DNA of 64,000 nucleotides from Xanthobacteraceae bacterium (GCA_023954195.1 JAMLIK010000003.1:434001-498000), one strand, 5' to 3'; counted from the first letter of the stretch, positions 44,461-53,977 are shown. The notes: generated by a model not told the origin, from the letters alone. Numbers and translations are program-made.

Positions 44461-44490
44461 TTGCCGACTCCCGAGTCGGGTGGCTATAAG
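44461..44490 (+). promoter_or_regulatory. TetR promoter with internal palindromic operator
   Basis: TTGCCG (44461-44466) and TATAAG (44485-44490), 18 bp apart, form a likely promoter. The perfect palindrome CCGACTC-CC-GAGTCGG (44464-44479) lies between the two boxes. The same CGACT-N4-AGTCG core recurs at 45210-45223 before the downstream operon. Confidence 0.65.
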
Positions 44491-44509
44491 GTGCTTTGCA
44501 GGAGACCCT

Positions 44510-45157
44510 ATGGCCCGATGGAATAACGCAGTCGCCAGCGCGGCCGAACTCAAGAAATTGAGGGAGGACGCGCTCTATCGCGAAGCCGCCAAGGCGTTTC
44601 GCAAGAACGGTTACCACGGCACCGCGCTGGAGGACATCGCCGAGGGGCTCGGGATCAGCAAGCCGACGCTGTATCACTATGTCAAGAACAAGCGCGATCT
44701 TCTTTATCAGGTCCATATGGCCGCCGTCGCCCAGGCGATCTCGACCATCTGCCATGATACCAGCCTCAATGGCCTGGAACGGCTGCGCCGCACGATCTCC
44801 AGCTACGTTCAGTCGATGATCGGGGATGGCAGTTATAGCATTGTTATTCTTGAGGAAAAATCACTTCCCCCAATCCAGTTGACTCGAGTCGTCCACGAAC
44901 GCGACAAGTTTGAAAGCGCGCTGGTCGAGATGGTCCTGCAAGGGCAGGCCGAGGGGTTGATCCTGCCTGGCGAGGCGCGGTTCGCGGTGTTCAACGCCCT
45001 CGGCGCCGTGAACTGGGTGACGAAATGGTACCGGCCCGGCGGCCAATGGACCGTCGAGGAAGTCGGCGAAGGGATCGCCGGGTTCGTCTGCCGCGGCCTG
45101 GCGGCGCCGGGCGTCGGTCCGATCCAGGGCAGCCGTCTGCTCACACCCACTGCTTAG
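44510..45157 (+). CDS. TetR-family regulator of the acyl-CoA operon
   Basis: 215-residue TetR repressor. The HTH spans about 18-64: REAAKAFRKNGYHGTALEDI, then AEGLGISKPTLYHYVKNKRD. The C-terminal ligand domain has TISSYVQSMIGDGSYSIVIL. The ATG at 44510 follows AGGAGA. Its own promoter and the promoter of the operon 140 bp downstream both carry CGACT-N4-AGTCG, so it probably controls itself and the operon, and perhaps the divergent NMO-like gene. An acyl-CoA inducer is likely by analogy with FadR/PsrA-type TetR proteins, but unproven. Confidence 0.88.
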   Translation: MARWNNAVASAAELKKLREDALYREAAKAFRKNGYHGTALEDIAEGLGISKPTLYHYVKNKRDLLYQVHMAAVAQAISTICHDTSLNGLERLRRTISSYVQSMIGDGSYSIVILEEKSLPPIQLTRVVHERDKFESALVEMVLQGQAEGLILPGEARFAVFNALGAVNWVTKWYRPGGQWTVEEVGEGIAGFVCRGLAAPGVGPIQGSRLLTPTA

Positions 45158-45209
45158 ATTGCGTTTCACGGGTCGCCTTGGGCCGGGCGAATTTGTCGCG
45201 CCTATTTTT

Positions 45210-45268
45210 CGACTTTAAAGTCGATAAGCCGTTTTTGAAGTTGACAGACTGGCCGCCATCCTCAAAAT
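45210..45268 (+). promoter_or_regulatory. Operator and promoter of the acyl-CoA operon
   Basis: CGACTTTAAAGTCG (45210-45223) is a perfect 14-bp palindrome sharing the CGACT-N4-AGTCG pattern with the TetR promoter. TTGACA follows at 45241-45246 with CAAAAT (45263-45268) 16 bp later as a possible -10. The operator then lies just upstream of the -35 box. Confidence 0.6.
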
Positions 45269-45296
45269 TCCCCCCGTTTTTGACCGGATATTGATC

Positions 45297-46100
45297 GTGA
45301 CGACCGCGACCGCCAATCGAACCACTCCGCAGGATGCGCTGCTCAGCGCCGAAGCCATTTCGAAACGATTTGGCGGCGTTCAGGCGCTCAAGGACGTCTC
45401 GTTCGCGATCGGCCGGAACGAGGTCGTCGGCCTGATCGGACCGAACGGGTCTGGCAAGTCGACCTGCGTCAACCTGTTGTCGGGCCTGCTGCCGGTCAGC
45501 GGCGGTTGGGTTCGCTTCAAGGGTGACGTTATCACCGGGCGTCCGATATACGACGTGGTCGCCAGGGGATTGGCGCGCACCTTCCAGGCAACCCAGGTCT
45601 TCCTTGAATATACCGCGCGTCAGAATGTTCTGATCGGCTGCCATTCGCTGTTCAAGACCGGTGCTTTGGGCGCGATCTCTCGCGCGTCTCATGCGGTCAG
45701 CGAATATCACGCGATGACGGCGCAGGCGGACGAGGTGCTGGATTTCATCGGCCTCGGCGTGCGGAAGGATCAGATCGCCGCGACGCTGTCGGCCGCCGAG
45801 CAGCGTCTCTTGATGATCGCGGTCGCTCTCGCCGCTAAGCCGGATCTGATCCTGCTCGATGAGCCCGCCGCCGGCATGGTGGCCGGCGAGCGTCGCGCGC
45901 TGGCCCGCATCATTCGCGACCTTCCGCGGCGCGGAACCAGCGCGTTGGTGATCGAACATCACATGGGCCTAATCATGGAAGTGTGCGATCGCATCGTCGT
46001 ACTGAATTTCGGCCAGAAGATCGCCGAAGGCACGCCGGCCGAAATTCGGGTGAACCAGGTGGTCATCGACGCTTATCTGGGACATCGCGATCATGCTTGA
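45297..46100 (+). CDS. Branched-chain-type ABC ATPase (LivG-like)
   Basis: 267-residue nucleotide-binding subunit of a HAAT importer. Walker A is GPNGSGKST near residue 50, FQATQVF the Q-loop near 101, Walker B LILLDEPAAGM near 184 and the switch His in VIEHHMGLI. The signature reads LSAAEQRL where LSYGEQ is usual. GTG at 45297 is chosen; TTG at 45291 is an alternative, and no strong Shine-Dalgarno supports either. First gene of the operon. Its end overlaps the next ATPase by 8 nt. Confidence 0.9.
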   Translation: MTTATANRTTPQDALLSAEAISKRFGGVQALKDVSFAIGRNEVVGLIGPNGSGKSTCVNLLSGLLPVSGGWVRFKGDVITGRPIYDVVARGLARTFQATQVFLEYTARQNVLIGCHSLFKTGALGAISRASHAVSEYHAMTAQADEVLDFIGLGVRKDQIAATLSAAEQRLLMIAVALAAKPDLILLDEPAAGMVAGERRALARIIRDLPRRGTSALVIEHHMGLIMEVCDRIVVLNFGQKIAEGTPAEIRVNQVVIDAYLGHRDHA

Positions 46101-46794
46101 GGTCAGCAACCTGCGGATTGGTTACGGGCTGGCCGAAGTCGTGCATGGCGTGTCGTTCGATGTGCAGGCCGGCGAGTGCGTCTCGCTGATCGGGCCGAAC
46201 GGCGCCGGCAAATCCACGATTCTGAAGGCGATTTGCGGCCTGCTGCCCGCGATGGGCGGCGAAATCCGTTTCGAGGGCCAGTCGATTCTCGGTTTGCCGG
46301 GCCATCGCGTGGCGCATCGCGGCATCTCCATGTGCCCCGAGGGTCGTCAGATGTTTCCGGAAATGACGGTGCTCGAAAATCTTCAACTCGGGGCGTATTC
46401 GCGCCGGCGCGAGGCGATCAAGGACGATATCGATGAGATGATGACCTTGTTTCCGCGATTGCGGGAACGATCGGGTCAGCTTGCCGGCACGCTGTCGGGC
46501 GGTGAGCAGGAGATGGTCGCGATTGCCCGCGCGCTGATGGCGCGCCCCCGGCTCTGTATTTTCGACGAGCCTTCGCTCGGGATCGCGCCGCGCGTGGTGG
46601 ACGAGATCGAGCAGACGCTGCTCGCGATCAAGGCGCGAGGCGTCACTATTCTGCTGGTCGAGCAGTCGGTGTCGATGGCGCTGCGTGTCGCGGATCGGGC
46701 TTACGTGCTTGAGGCGGGTTTGATCGTGCTGGAAGGGCCGTCGGCGGACCTCGCCAGCAACGAAGGCGTGCAGAACGCTTACCTCGGCTATTGA
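46093..46794 (+). CDS. Branched-chain-type ABC ATPase (LivF-like)
   Basis: 233-residue second ATPase of the importer. Walker A is GPNGAGKST near residue 36, CPEGRQMFPEMTVLENL the LivF-typical stretch near 83, the signature LSGGEQEMVAIARALM near 133 and Walker B LCIFDEPSLGIAP near 153. It overlaps the LivG-like gene by 8 nt. Length and motifs are normal. Confidence 0.93.
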   Translation: MLEVSNLRIGYGLAEVVHGVSFDVQAGECVSLIGPNGAGKSTILKAICGLLPAMGGEIRFEGQSILGLPGHRVAHRGISMCPEGRQMFPEMTVLENLQLGAYSRRREAIKDDIDEMMTLFPRLRERSGQLAGTLSGGEQEMVAIARALMARPRLCIFDEPSLGIAPRVVDEIEQTLLAIKARGVTILLVEQSVSMALRVADRAYVLEAGLIVLEGPSADLASNEGVQNAYLGY

Positions 46795-46813
46795 TTTTCA
46801 CGGGAGGAGTCCA

Positions 46814-48022
46814 ATGAAGAAGTTCCTGACATTGTCGATTGCCGCGGCGATGCTCGCGGCTGTTCCGGCTCTCGCGGCCGAGAAAACGCTGTCGGTCGGA
46901 TACAGCGACGCGCTCAGCGGCGGCGGCGCCGTGTACGGCGTGCCGCAGAAGAAGGCGATCGATCTTGCGATCGAACAGATCAATAATGCTGGCGGCATCA
47001 AGGTCGGCGCCGACAACTACAAGATCAAGACCATCGAATATGACGACAAGGCGGACTCAACCGAAGCCACCAACGTCGCGCGCAAGCTGATCGACCGCGA
47101 TGGCGTTCAGTTCATTCTGGGCTATTGCTGCTCGGCGTCGGGCGGCGCGATGGCTTCCTTCATCGGCAAGGAAGATGCGATCGTTCTGGTCGGCACCGCG
47201 GGCGCGCGCTCGATCACCTCGCTCGGCAACAAGAACGTGTTCCGCACCCGCCCGCCGGGGGACTACACCGGCGCCGCGGCCGGCCGCTTCATCGCCGAGC
47301 AGGGCGTGAAAACGCTGGGAATCCTCAGCGTTCGCGACGTCGCGCTGTTCACCCAGTATCGCGATGCCTTGATTAAGGCGTTCGAAGGAGCCGGCGGCAA
47401 GGTCGTCGCTCTCGAAACGTTCGGCGGGCATGATCGCGATATGACGGCCCAGCTCACCAAGTTGCGTGGCCTCAATCCCGACGCGCTGTTCATCTCGGGC
47501 TATGTCGAGCAGGTCGCGTTCAGCCATCGCCAGGCCGCCGAGCTTGGCATCAAGGTCAAGCGTTTCGGCTTCTCCGGCGGCAGCCCCGAGCAATTCCTCA
47601 AGGTTGCCACCAACGAGCAGATGGAAGGCGTATGGGATCTGTTGGCCGTCGAGTTCAACGCCGACATTCTCGGCCCCAAGGCCAAGGCATTCGTCGATGC
47701 CTACAAGAAAAAATACGGCGAAAACCCGACGCCGAACACCGCCTACGCCTACGATCAAGTCTATGTGCTGCGCGACGCGCTCCAGGCCGCCGGGACGGTG
47801 ACCGACCTGAAGAAGATCCAGGACACCCTGCGCAATCTGCCGGTGCCGAAGGAAGCCTTGCTCAAGTATCTGCCGATCGATGGCAAGATGTTCGACGGCA
47901 AGGGCCAGGCCTACATTTCGAACGGCGCGTTCCAGTGGACCAACGGCAATTGGAAGTTCGTGGCCGAGCTTCCGTCGGACGCGGTGGCGTATTCCAACTT
48001 CCTCAAGACGGTTCGTGACTGA
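46814..48022 (+). CDS. Branched-chain-type ABC substrate-binding protein (LivK-like)
   Basis: 402-residue periplasmic receptor. A signal peptide ends VPALAAEK near residue 22. The family opening VGYSDALSGGGAVYGVPQKKA is split by a small Gly-rich insertion; GYCCSASGGAMASFI holds two adjacent cysteines near 112. GGGAGG precedes the ATG. The gene context (acyl-CoA ligase, hydratase, dehydrogenases) suggests an organic acid, possibly aromatic or alicyclic, as ligand instead of an amino acid. Confidence 0.92.
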   Translation: MKKFLTLSIAAAMLAAVPALAAEKTLSVGYSDALSGGGAVYGVPQKKAIDLAIEQINNAGGIKVGADNYKIKTIEYDDKADSTEATNVARKLIDRDGVQFILGYCCSASGGAMASFIGKEDAIVLVGTAGARSITSLGNKNVFRTRPPGDYTGAAAGRFIAEQGVKTLGILSVRDVALFTQYRDALIKAFEGAGGKVVALETFGGHDRDMTAQLTKLRGLNPDALFISGYVEQVAFSHRQAAELGIKVKRFGFSGGSPEQFLKVATNEQMEGVWDLLAVEFNADILGPKAKAFVDAYKKKYGENPTPNTAYAYDQVYVLRDALQAAGTVTDLKKIQDTLRNLPVPKEALLKYLPIDGKMFDGKGQAYISNGAFQWTNGNWKFVAELPSDAVAYSNFLKTVRD

Positions 48023-48070
48023 CGCATCGACCGGCCGGCCTGCGCGAGCAGGCCGGTCAGGAACCCCGCC

Positions 48071-48937
48071 ATGATCATCGATTTCATTCAGCAGATCTTC
48101 AACGGCCTTGTCGTCGGCAGCATCTACACGCTGATCGCGCTGGGCCTGACGACGATCTTCGGCATTCTGGGTATCGCGCATTTCGCGCATGGCAGCGTCG
48201 CCATGTTCGGCGGCTATCTCGCCTTCTTTCTGATTTCGACGCTGGGGATCGGCCTTCTGCCGTCCTTCATTCTTGCGATGGCGTGCGGCGCGCTGCTCGG
48301 AGTGGTGCTTGAGCGGGTGGCCTACTACCCGGTGAGAAACGCGCCGCCGATCAATTCGTTTATTATCGCGCTGGGTCTGACGCTGATTATCGAAAAGACC
48401 AACCTGCTGGCCTTCGGCGTCGATCAGGTGATTATCCCGACGCCGTTCAATCGGGTGTTCTCGGTCGGCGGCGTCACCATGCCGGAGCTGCGCGTCTATG
48501 TGCTGCTCACGGCGGCCGTTCTAGTCGTTGGCATGACGTTGTTGATCCAGCGCACATGGATCGGCATGGCGGTCCGCGCGGTCGCGCAAAATCGTTCGAC
48601 GGCCGCGCTGATGGGCATCAACGTCAATTCGGTTTCGATGTTCGTGTTCGCGCTGAGTTCGGCGCTCGGGGTCGCCGCCGGCGTTCTGATCGGCGCGCTG
48701 TTCGCCGTCGCGCCCGGCGTCAGCGAAGGGCTGGTGGTCAAGGGTTTCGCGGTTCTCATTCTGGGCGGTCTCGGCTCCATTCCGGGCGCGATTGTCGGCG
48801 GCATGGTGCTCGGCGTGACGGAAGCGTTCGCGGCCGCGTTCATCTCGTCGGGCTACAAGGATGTGATCTCCTTCCTGCTGATGATCGCCGTTCTGCTGGT
48901 GCGGCCCGAGGGCCTGATGCGCGGGAAGACCCGATAA
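48071..48937 (+). CDS. Branched-chain-type ABC permease (LivH-like)
   Basis: 288-residue membrane protein with about eight helices. Typical segments are IQQIFNGLVVGSIYTLIALG at the start, GIAHFAHGSVAMFGGYLAFF, the cytoplasmic loop IGMAVRAVAQNRSTAALMGI and FAVLILGGLGSIPGAIVGGM. It follows the receptor gene and overlaps the LivM-like gene by 1 nt (TAATG). Confidence 0.93.
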   Translation: MIIDFIQQIFNGLVVGSIYTLIALGLTTIFGILGIAHFAHGSVAMFGGYLAFFLISTLGIGLLPSFILAMACGALLGVVLERVAYYPVRNAPPINSFIIALGLTLIIEKTNLLAFGVDQVIIPTPFNRVFSVGGVTMPELRVYVLLTAAVLVVGMTLLIQRTWIGMAVRAVAQNRSTAALMGINVNSVSMFVFALSSALGVAAGVLIGALFAVAPGVSEGLVVKGFAVLILGGLGSIPGAIVGGMVLGVTEAFAAAFISSGYKDVISFLLMIAVLLVRPEGLMRGKTR

Positions 48938-49908
48938 TGTGGAAAGCTTCGGCTGTTGCATGCCTGGTCGCGGCGGCGATCGTCTTCCCGCTGATCGTCA
49001 CGGTGAATTACTTCCTGCATCTTGCGATCCTCGCGCTGATCTTCGTGATGGTGGCGCAGGGCGCCAACATCATTCAGGGCTATACCGGCTACGTGTCGAT
49101 CGCCCAGGGCGCGTTCATGGGGATCGGCGCCTATTCGTCGGCCCTGCTCAGCATGCGCCTCGGTCTTCCGGTGTGGGCGTCGATGGCGATTGCGCCGATC
49201 ATTACCGCCGTCGCCGCGGTGATCGCCGGCTACCCCTCGCTTCGGGTGAAGGGGCACTATTTCGCGATCGTGACGCTCGCCATGAACATGGTGGTTTTCA
49301 TCGTTCTGGTAAACTGGATTTCGCTGACCAAGGGTGAGCCGGGGTTGCCGAGCATTCCATCGCCCGAGCCGATCAACCTCGGCTTTGTCGAACTCGCTTT
49401 CGAGAAGCGGCGGCCCTATTACTATCTGACACTCGTCATGCTGCTCGCGGTGATGGCGATCGTGACGCTGATCGTGCGCTCGCGTATCGGCCAGGCGTTG
49501 CAGGCGATCCGCCAGAACGAGGTCTTTGCCGAGGCCGCGGGCATCGCCTGCTGGAAGTACAAGCTGTTCGCCTTCGTGTTCAGCGCTTCGCTGGCCGGGC
49601 TCGCCGGCGCGCTCTATGCCCATTACATGGGCTTCATCAACCCGACGCCGTTCTCGGCGGATGCCTCGCTCAATGCCATTCTCGCGGTCATTCTCGGCGG
49701 AAGCGGCACGCTGACCGGTCCGCTGGTCGGTGGTGCGCTGACGGTTCTTCTTCCCGAGATGCTGCGCGTGGCGGAAGTCTACCGCTTGATCGCCTACGGA
49801 TTGATCCTCATTCTGGTGGTGATCTTTCTTCCGCGCGGTCTTGTGCCGGCGGTCGCCGATCTCGCGGCGCGGCTGCGCGGGAACAAACCGGGGAAGGACG
49901 TCGCATGA
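48937..49908 (+). CDS. Branched-chain-type ABC permease (LivM-like)
   Basis: 323-residue membrane permease with about ten helices. Family segments: IIQGYTGYVSIAQGAFMGIG near residue 47, the coupling loop QALQAIRQNEVFAEAAGI near 185 and AILAVILGGSGTLTGPLVGG near 245. The start at 48937 overlaps the preceding stop. The end overlaps the acyl-CoA ligase start by 4 nt, coupling transport to activation of the substrate. Confidence 0.93.
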   Translation: MWKASAVACLVAAAIVFPLIVTVNYFLHLAILALIFVMVAQGANIIQGYTGYVSIAQGAFMGIGAYSSALLSMRLGLPVWASMAIAPIITAVAAVIAGYPSLRVKGHYFAIVTLAMNMVVFIVLVNWISLTKGEPGLPSIPSPEPINLGFVELAFEKRRPYYYLTLVMLLAVMAIVTLIVRSRIGQALQAIRQNEVFAEAAGIACWKYKLFAFVFSASLAGLAGALYAHYMGFINPTPFSADASLNAILAVILGGSGTLTGPLVGGALTVLLPEMLRVAEVYRLIAYGLILILVVIFLPRGLVPAVADLAARLRGNKPGKDVA

Positions 49909-51413
49909 AAATGCATCTGGCGAATCTGGTCCGCTTCAATGCGCGAATGCACCCCGATTCCGTCGCGGTGAAGGCAAGCGGCGAAACCGTCACCTACCGT
50001 CAGCTCGATCGGCGCGCGGCCGGCTGCGCCGCGGCGCTGCGCAATCTCGGCGTCGATGCCGGAGACCGCGTGCTGTTCATCCTGCCGAACAGCATGCGCT
50101 GGGTGGTGTTGTATCAGGGCATCATGCAGGCGGGCGCGATCCCGGTGCCGGTGAATCCGTTGCTCGCGGGGCGGGAGCTGGCCGGGATTGTCAAGGATTG
50201 CGAACCGAAGCTGGTGTTGTCCGGATCCGGGGTCATCGCTGATCTTCGGACAGAACTGAGCGGCATCGTGCTCCACGATCTCGACAGCGATCCGGTGACG
50301 CATGACGAGGCCGAACCGGCGCCGCTGCCGCAGGCGAAGGCCGATGATGTCGCCGTCATTCTCTATTCGTCCGGCTCGACTGGGATGCCGAAGGGCATCG
50401 AACTCACCCATGGCGGCATTTTCTGGAATGTTCAGGCGTTCGCGTTCGATCTCCTGAAACTGTCGGAGGACGACCGCTGCCTGACCGCGCTGCCGCTCAG
50501 CCATGTCTTCGGCCACACTTGTGTGTTCTCCACCTTCCTGTTCGCCGGCGCGCAGATCGTGTTGCCGGATCGTTTCGATCCTCCGGCTTTTCTCAAGACC
50601 ATTCATGAGGAGAAGATCACGGTCTTCATGGGCGTTCCGACGATGTACTGGACGCTGTTGAAGGAAGAACTTCCCGCGCATTACGACCTGTCGTCGTGGA
50701 AGGCTTGCGTCGCGGGCGGACAGGCGCTGCCGGAAGAAGTTCATCGGCGGTTCGAGGAAAAATTCAACGTGCGGATTTCGGAAGGTTTCGGCATGACCGA
50801 GGCCAGTCCGTCGATCGCCAACTGCCGGCTCTGGAATGCGCCGCGCAAGCTGGGCTCGGCGGGGCAGCCGCTATTCGGCGTCGAGCTGCGCATCGTCAAC
50901 GATGAGGGGCGGGACGTCGCCGTCGGCGAGCGCGGCGAGATCGTGGTTTCAAGCTCCGGCCTGGCGCGGGGCTATTTCCGCCAGCCTGAATTGACCGCCC
51001 GGACATTCCGCGACGGCTGGCTCTACTCCGGCGATATCGGTTATCTCGACGAGGATGGCTTTCTTTATGTTGTCGATCGCAAGAAGGAGATGATTATCAC
51101 CGGCGGATACAACGTCTATCCGCGCGAGATCGAGGAGATCGCGCATGGCGTCGAGGGCATTTTCGAGGTCGCCGCGATCGGCGTCCCGGACGAGCGGCTC
51201 GGCGAGCGGATCGTGGCGTTTCTGGTGCCGTTGCCCGGCGCCGGCGTGTCCGGTCAGGCTTTTATCGACCACTGCAACAACAGGCTTGCCCGCTACAAGG
51301 TGCCGCGCGAGGTGCGCTTTGTCGATACGCTGCCGCGCAACGCCACCGGCAAGATCGATCGCATCAAGCTGCGCGTCATGGGCGCGAACCGTGACGGGGA
51401 GAAAAACGCATGA
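49905..51413 (+). CDS. AMP-dependent acyl-CoA ligase
   Basis: 502-residue ANL-superfamily ligase that should activate the imported carboxylic acid to its CoA thioester. The P-loop is YSSGSTGMPKG near residue 154, followed by LPLSHVFGH, EGFGMTEASPS near 290, YSGDIGYLDEDGFLYVVDR near 374 and the catalytic Lys in NATGKIDRIK near 488. All core motifs are intact. It overlaps livM by 4 nt and the SnoaL-like gene by 4 nt. The acid cannot be named from sequence. Confidence 0.92.
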   Translation: MKMHLANLVRFNARMHPDSVAVKASGETVTYRQLDRRAAGCAAALRNLGVDAGDRVLFILPNSMRWVVLYQGIMQAGAIPVPVNPLLAGRELAGIVKDCEPKLVLSGSGVIADLRTELSGIVLHDLDSDPVTHDEAEPAPLPQAKADDVAVILYSSGSTGMPKGIELTHGGIFWNVQAFAFDLLKLSEDDRCLTALPLSHVFGHTCVFSTFLFAGAQIVLPDRFDPPAFLKTIHEEKITVFMGVPTMYWTLLKEELPAHYDLSSWKACVAGGQALPEEVHRRFEEKFNVRISEGFGMTEASPSIANCRLWNAPRKLGSAGQPLFGVELRIVNDEGRDVAVGERGEIVVSSSGLARGYFRQPELTARTFRDGWLYSGDIGYLDEDGFLYVVDRKKEMIITGGYNVYPREIEEIAHGVEGIFEVAAIGVPDERLGERIVAFLVPLPGAGVSGQAFIDHCNNRLARYKVPREVRFVDTLPRNATGKIDRIKLRVMGANRDGEKNA

Positions 51414-51931
51414 ACATCGACGATTTTCGCCGTCTGCTCACCGAATTCACGCTGGCGGCCGAGGCCGCGGACGGCGAGCGTTTCGCGCGGTGCTTCACTG
51501 AAGACGGCATCTACTACGATTACATCTATGGCGCGCATCGCGGCCGCAAGGAAATCGCCTACATGCTGGAGGAGTTGTTCCGGCGCGACGCGGACGACGA
51601 CTATCGCTGGGAAATGTTCGACCCGGTGTTCGATGGCCGGATGGGGTATGCGTGGTCGCTGTCGAGCTTCACGTCGCTGGTGCCGCAGTTCAAGGGCAAG
51701 TTCGTCGTAATCGACGGCATGAGCCGCTTCCTGCTGCGGGACGGCCTGTTCAGCGAATACCGTGAATCGGTGAACGGCGGCGTCGCCATGCAGCAACTCG
51801 GCGTCGAGCCGGGGCGGATGGCGAAGATCTTCCAGCGCTGGGGCGGCTGGTTGAAGGAGCGGCCGGAGACGGTCGACTATCTGGCGCGGCCGCGCGCGCT
51901 CGACGGCAAGATGCCGTCGCGGAATCGATAA
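51410..51931 (+). CDS. SnoaL/NTF2-like protein
   Basis: 173-residue cone-fold protein of the SnoaL-like / NTF2 group. The typical features are DDFRRLLTEFTLAAEAADGE, then FARCFTEDGIYYDYIYGAHRG and a trailing beta-sheet part. Such proteins are often hydratases, isomerases or dehydratases on ring compounds, or non-catalytic binders. In this operon it may act on a cyclic CoA intermediate. It is coupled to the ligase by ATGA. Confidence 0.78.
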   Translation: MNIDDFRRLLTEFTLAAEAADGERFARCFTEDGIYYDYIYGAHRGRKEIAYMLEELFRRDADDDYRWEMFDPVFDGRMGYAWSLSSFTSLVPQFKGKFVVIDGMSRFLLRDGLFSEYRESVNGGVAMQQLGVEPGRMAKIFQRWGGWLKERPETVDYLARPRALDGKMPSRNR

Positions 51932-51941
51932 GGAAGCGAGC

Positions 51942-52754
51942 ATGAGTTATCAGCACATCCTCTATGACGTCGACGCGAGAATCGCGACCATCACCCTCAA
52001 TCGCCCCGAGCGGATGAATGCCTGGACCGCGACGATGGAGAGAGAGGTGCGGCTGGCGATGGACGCCGCCGCCGCCGATGACGGTGTCCGCGCCATCATC
52101 CTGACCGGGGCCGGGCGCGCATTCTGCGCCGGCGCGGACATGGATGATCTCAAGACGCTCGATCCGAACGACATCCGCAGCGAGGCGTGGATGAAGCCGT
52201 TCGACATGAACCGCCGTCCGGACTGGCAGACGCGCTATTCGTTCTATCCCGCGATTCCGAAGCCGGTGATCGGCATGCTGAACGGCCCTGTCGCCGGCAT
52301 CGGGCTGGTCCATGCGCTGTATTGCGACCTGCGTTTCGCGGCGGACAACACTGTTTTCACCACCTCGTTCTCGCGGCGCGGGCTCATTGCCGAACATGGC
52401 CTGAGCTGGATGTTGCCGAGAATCGTCGGCCACGCCAACGCGCTCGACCTGTTGATGTCGGCGCGCCGGGTGTCGAGCGCCGAGGCGCTGCAAATCGGCC
52501 TGGTCAACCGGCTCTACCCGCCGGATCAACTGCGTGAGAAGACGATGGAATATGCCCGCGATCTCGTTGATTTCGTCTCGCCGCGCGCCCTTGGCGTCAT
52601 CAAGCGTCAGGTCTATGAAGTGCCGTTCCAGACACTGGCGGAAGCGACGATCGACGCCAACCGCGAAATGGCGCTGGCGGCGCAAAGCGAGGATTTCCGC
52701 GAGGGCGTCGCGAGTTTCCTTGAGAAGCGCGCGCCGCGTTTCACGGGCAAGTAG
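51942..52754 (+). CDS. Enoyl-CoA hydratase/isomerase
   Basis: 270-residue crotonase-fold protein. The oxyanion-hole segments are GAGRAFCAGADMDDLK near residue 58 and NGPVAGIGLVHAL near 111. The acidic residue expected in crotonases is in GLIAEHGLSWMLP near 149. It probably hydrates an unsaturated acyl-CoA produced by the dehydrogenases encoded next. AGGAAG precedes the ATG. Confidence 0.9.
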   Translation: MSYQHILYDVDARIATITLNRPERMNAWTATMEREVRLAMDAAAADDGVRAIILTGAGRAFCAGADMDDLKTLDPNDIRSEAWMKPFDMNRRPDWQTRYSFYPAIPKPVIGMLNGPVAGIGLVHALYCDLRFAADNTVFTTSFSRRGLIAEHGLSWMLPRIVGHANALDLLMSARRVSSAEALQIGLVNRLYPPDQLREKTMEYARDLVDFVSPRALGVIKRQVYEVPFQTLAEATIDANREMALAAQSEDFREGVASFLEKRAPRFTGK

Positions 52755-52767
52755 ATCGGATTCATCG

Positions 52768-53952
52768 ATGGCGACATTGTTTTCACCGGAAGAAGATGCC
52801 TTCCGCGCCGAAGTGCGCTCGTTCATTTCCGAAAAATTGCCCGCCGATTTGCGGGACCGCATGCTGTCCGGCGGCCGCCCGACCCGCGACGACAAGGTGG
52901 TGTGGACCCGCATTCTCCACCAGCGCGGATGGGGCGGATATTCCTGGCCGAAGGAATTCGGCGGGCCGGGCTTCACGCCGGTGCAGCGTTATATTTTCGA
53001 GGACGAGATCTGGCAGGCCGGCGCGCCGGAAGTGGTGCCGTTCGGCATGAAGATGGTCGCGCCCGTCATCATGAAGTTCGGCACCGTGGCGCAGAAGGAA
53101 TATTTTCTGCCGCGCATCACGTCTCTGGAGCATTACTGGTGTCAGGGGTACTCGGAGCCGGGCGCGGGCTCCGATCTGGCGTCGCTGAAGACGCGCGCGG
53201 TGCGTGACGGCGACCACTACATCGTCAACGGCCAGAAGATATGGACCACCGAGGCGCACGAAGCCGACTGGATCTTCTGCCTCGTTCGCACCTCGACGCA
53301 GGGACGCAAGCAGGACGGCATCAGCTTTCTGCTGATCGACATGAGAACGCCCGGCATCACGGTTCGTCCGATCATCACCTTTGACGGCTCTCACGAGATC
53401 AACGAGACATGGTTCGAGAACGTCCGCGTTCCGGTCGAGAATCTCGTCGGCGAGGAAGGGCAGGGCTGGACATGCGCCAAGTATCTGCTTGAAAAGGAGC
53501 GGCTCAATTTTGGCGGCATGGGTTTTTGCAAACGCGAACTGGCGCGGCTCAAGCGTCTGGCAGCGGAAGGTGCGCTTGCCGAACGGCGCCCGCTTGATAA
53601 TCCGCTGTTCAAGGCACGCTTGAACGCGCTCGAAATGCGCGTCCGCGCCGCCGATCTCACCAACCTGCGATTCCTCCGCGCCGAACAGCGTGGCGAGGCT
53701 GTCGGCCTGCCGGCGCCATATCTGAAGGTGCTGGGTTCCCATTTGCATCAGGACGTTCTTGAGTTGCAAATGCGGATGCTGGGTCCGGATGCACTGCCGG
53801 TCAGCCTGGCCGGCGGCGGCAATGAACCGCTCGACGCGATCTCCGAATACGCCAACGTCGCGCCGACCTACTGCAACTATCGCAAGACGACGATCTACGC
53901 CGGCTCGAACGAGATCCAGCGCAACATCGCCGCCAAGAGCCTTCTGGGCTAA
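52768..53952 (+). CDS. Acyl-CoA dehydrogenase, large subunit type
   Basis: 394-residue FAD-dependent acyl-CoA dehydrogenase. Landmarks are YWCQGYSEPGAGSDLASLKT near 118, the VNGQKIWTT strand near 150 and the C-terminal TTIYAGSNEIQRNIAAKSLL near 375. The overall length is normal. It is paired with a shorter dehydrogenase gene 25 nt downstream, the arrangement of heterotetrameric steroid-type ACADs. The start at 52768 begins the family N-terminus; the frame is open further upstream only as antisense-like sequence. Confidence 0.92.
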   Translation: MATLFSPEEDAFRAEVRSFISEKLPADLRDRMLSGGRPTRDDKVVWTRILHQRGWGGYSWPKEFGGPGFTPVQRYIFEDEIWQAGAPEVVPFGMKMVAPVIMKFGTVAQKEYFLPRITSLEHYWCQGYSEPGAGSDLASLKTRAVRDGDHYIVNGQKIWTTEAHEADWIFCLVRTSTQGRKQDGISFLLIDMRTPGITVRPIITFDGSHEINETWFENVRVPVENLVGEEGQGWTCAKYLLEKERLNFGGMGFCKRELARLKRLAAEGALAERRPLDNPLFKARLNALEMRVRAADLTNLRFLRAEQRGEAVGLPAPYLKVLGSHLHQDVLELQMRMLGPDALPVSLAGGGNEPLDAISEYANVAPTYCNYRKTTIYAGSNEIQRNIAAKSLLG

Positions 53953-53977
53953 CAAGAGTTTTCTGGGTTAAGGCATC

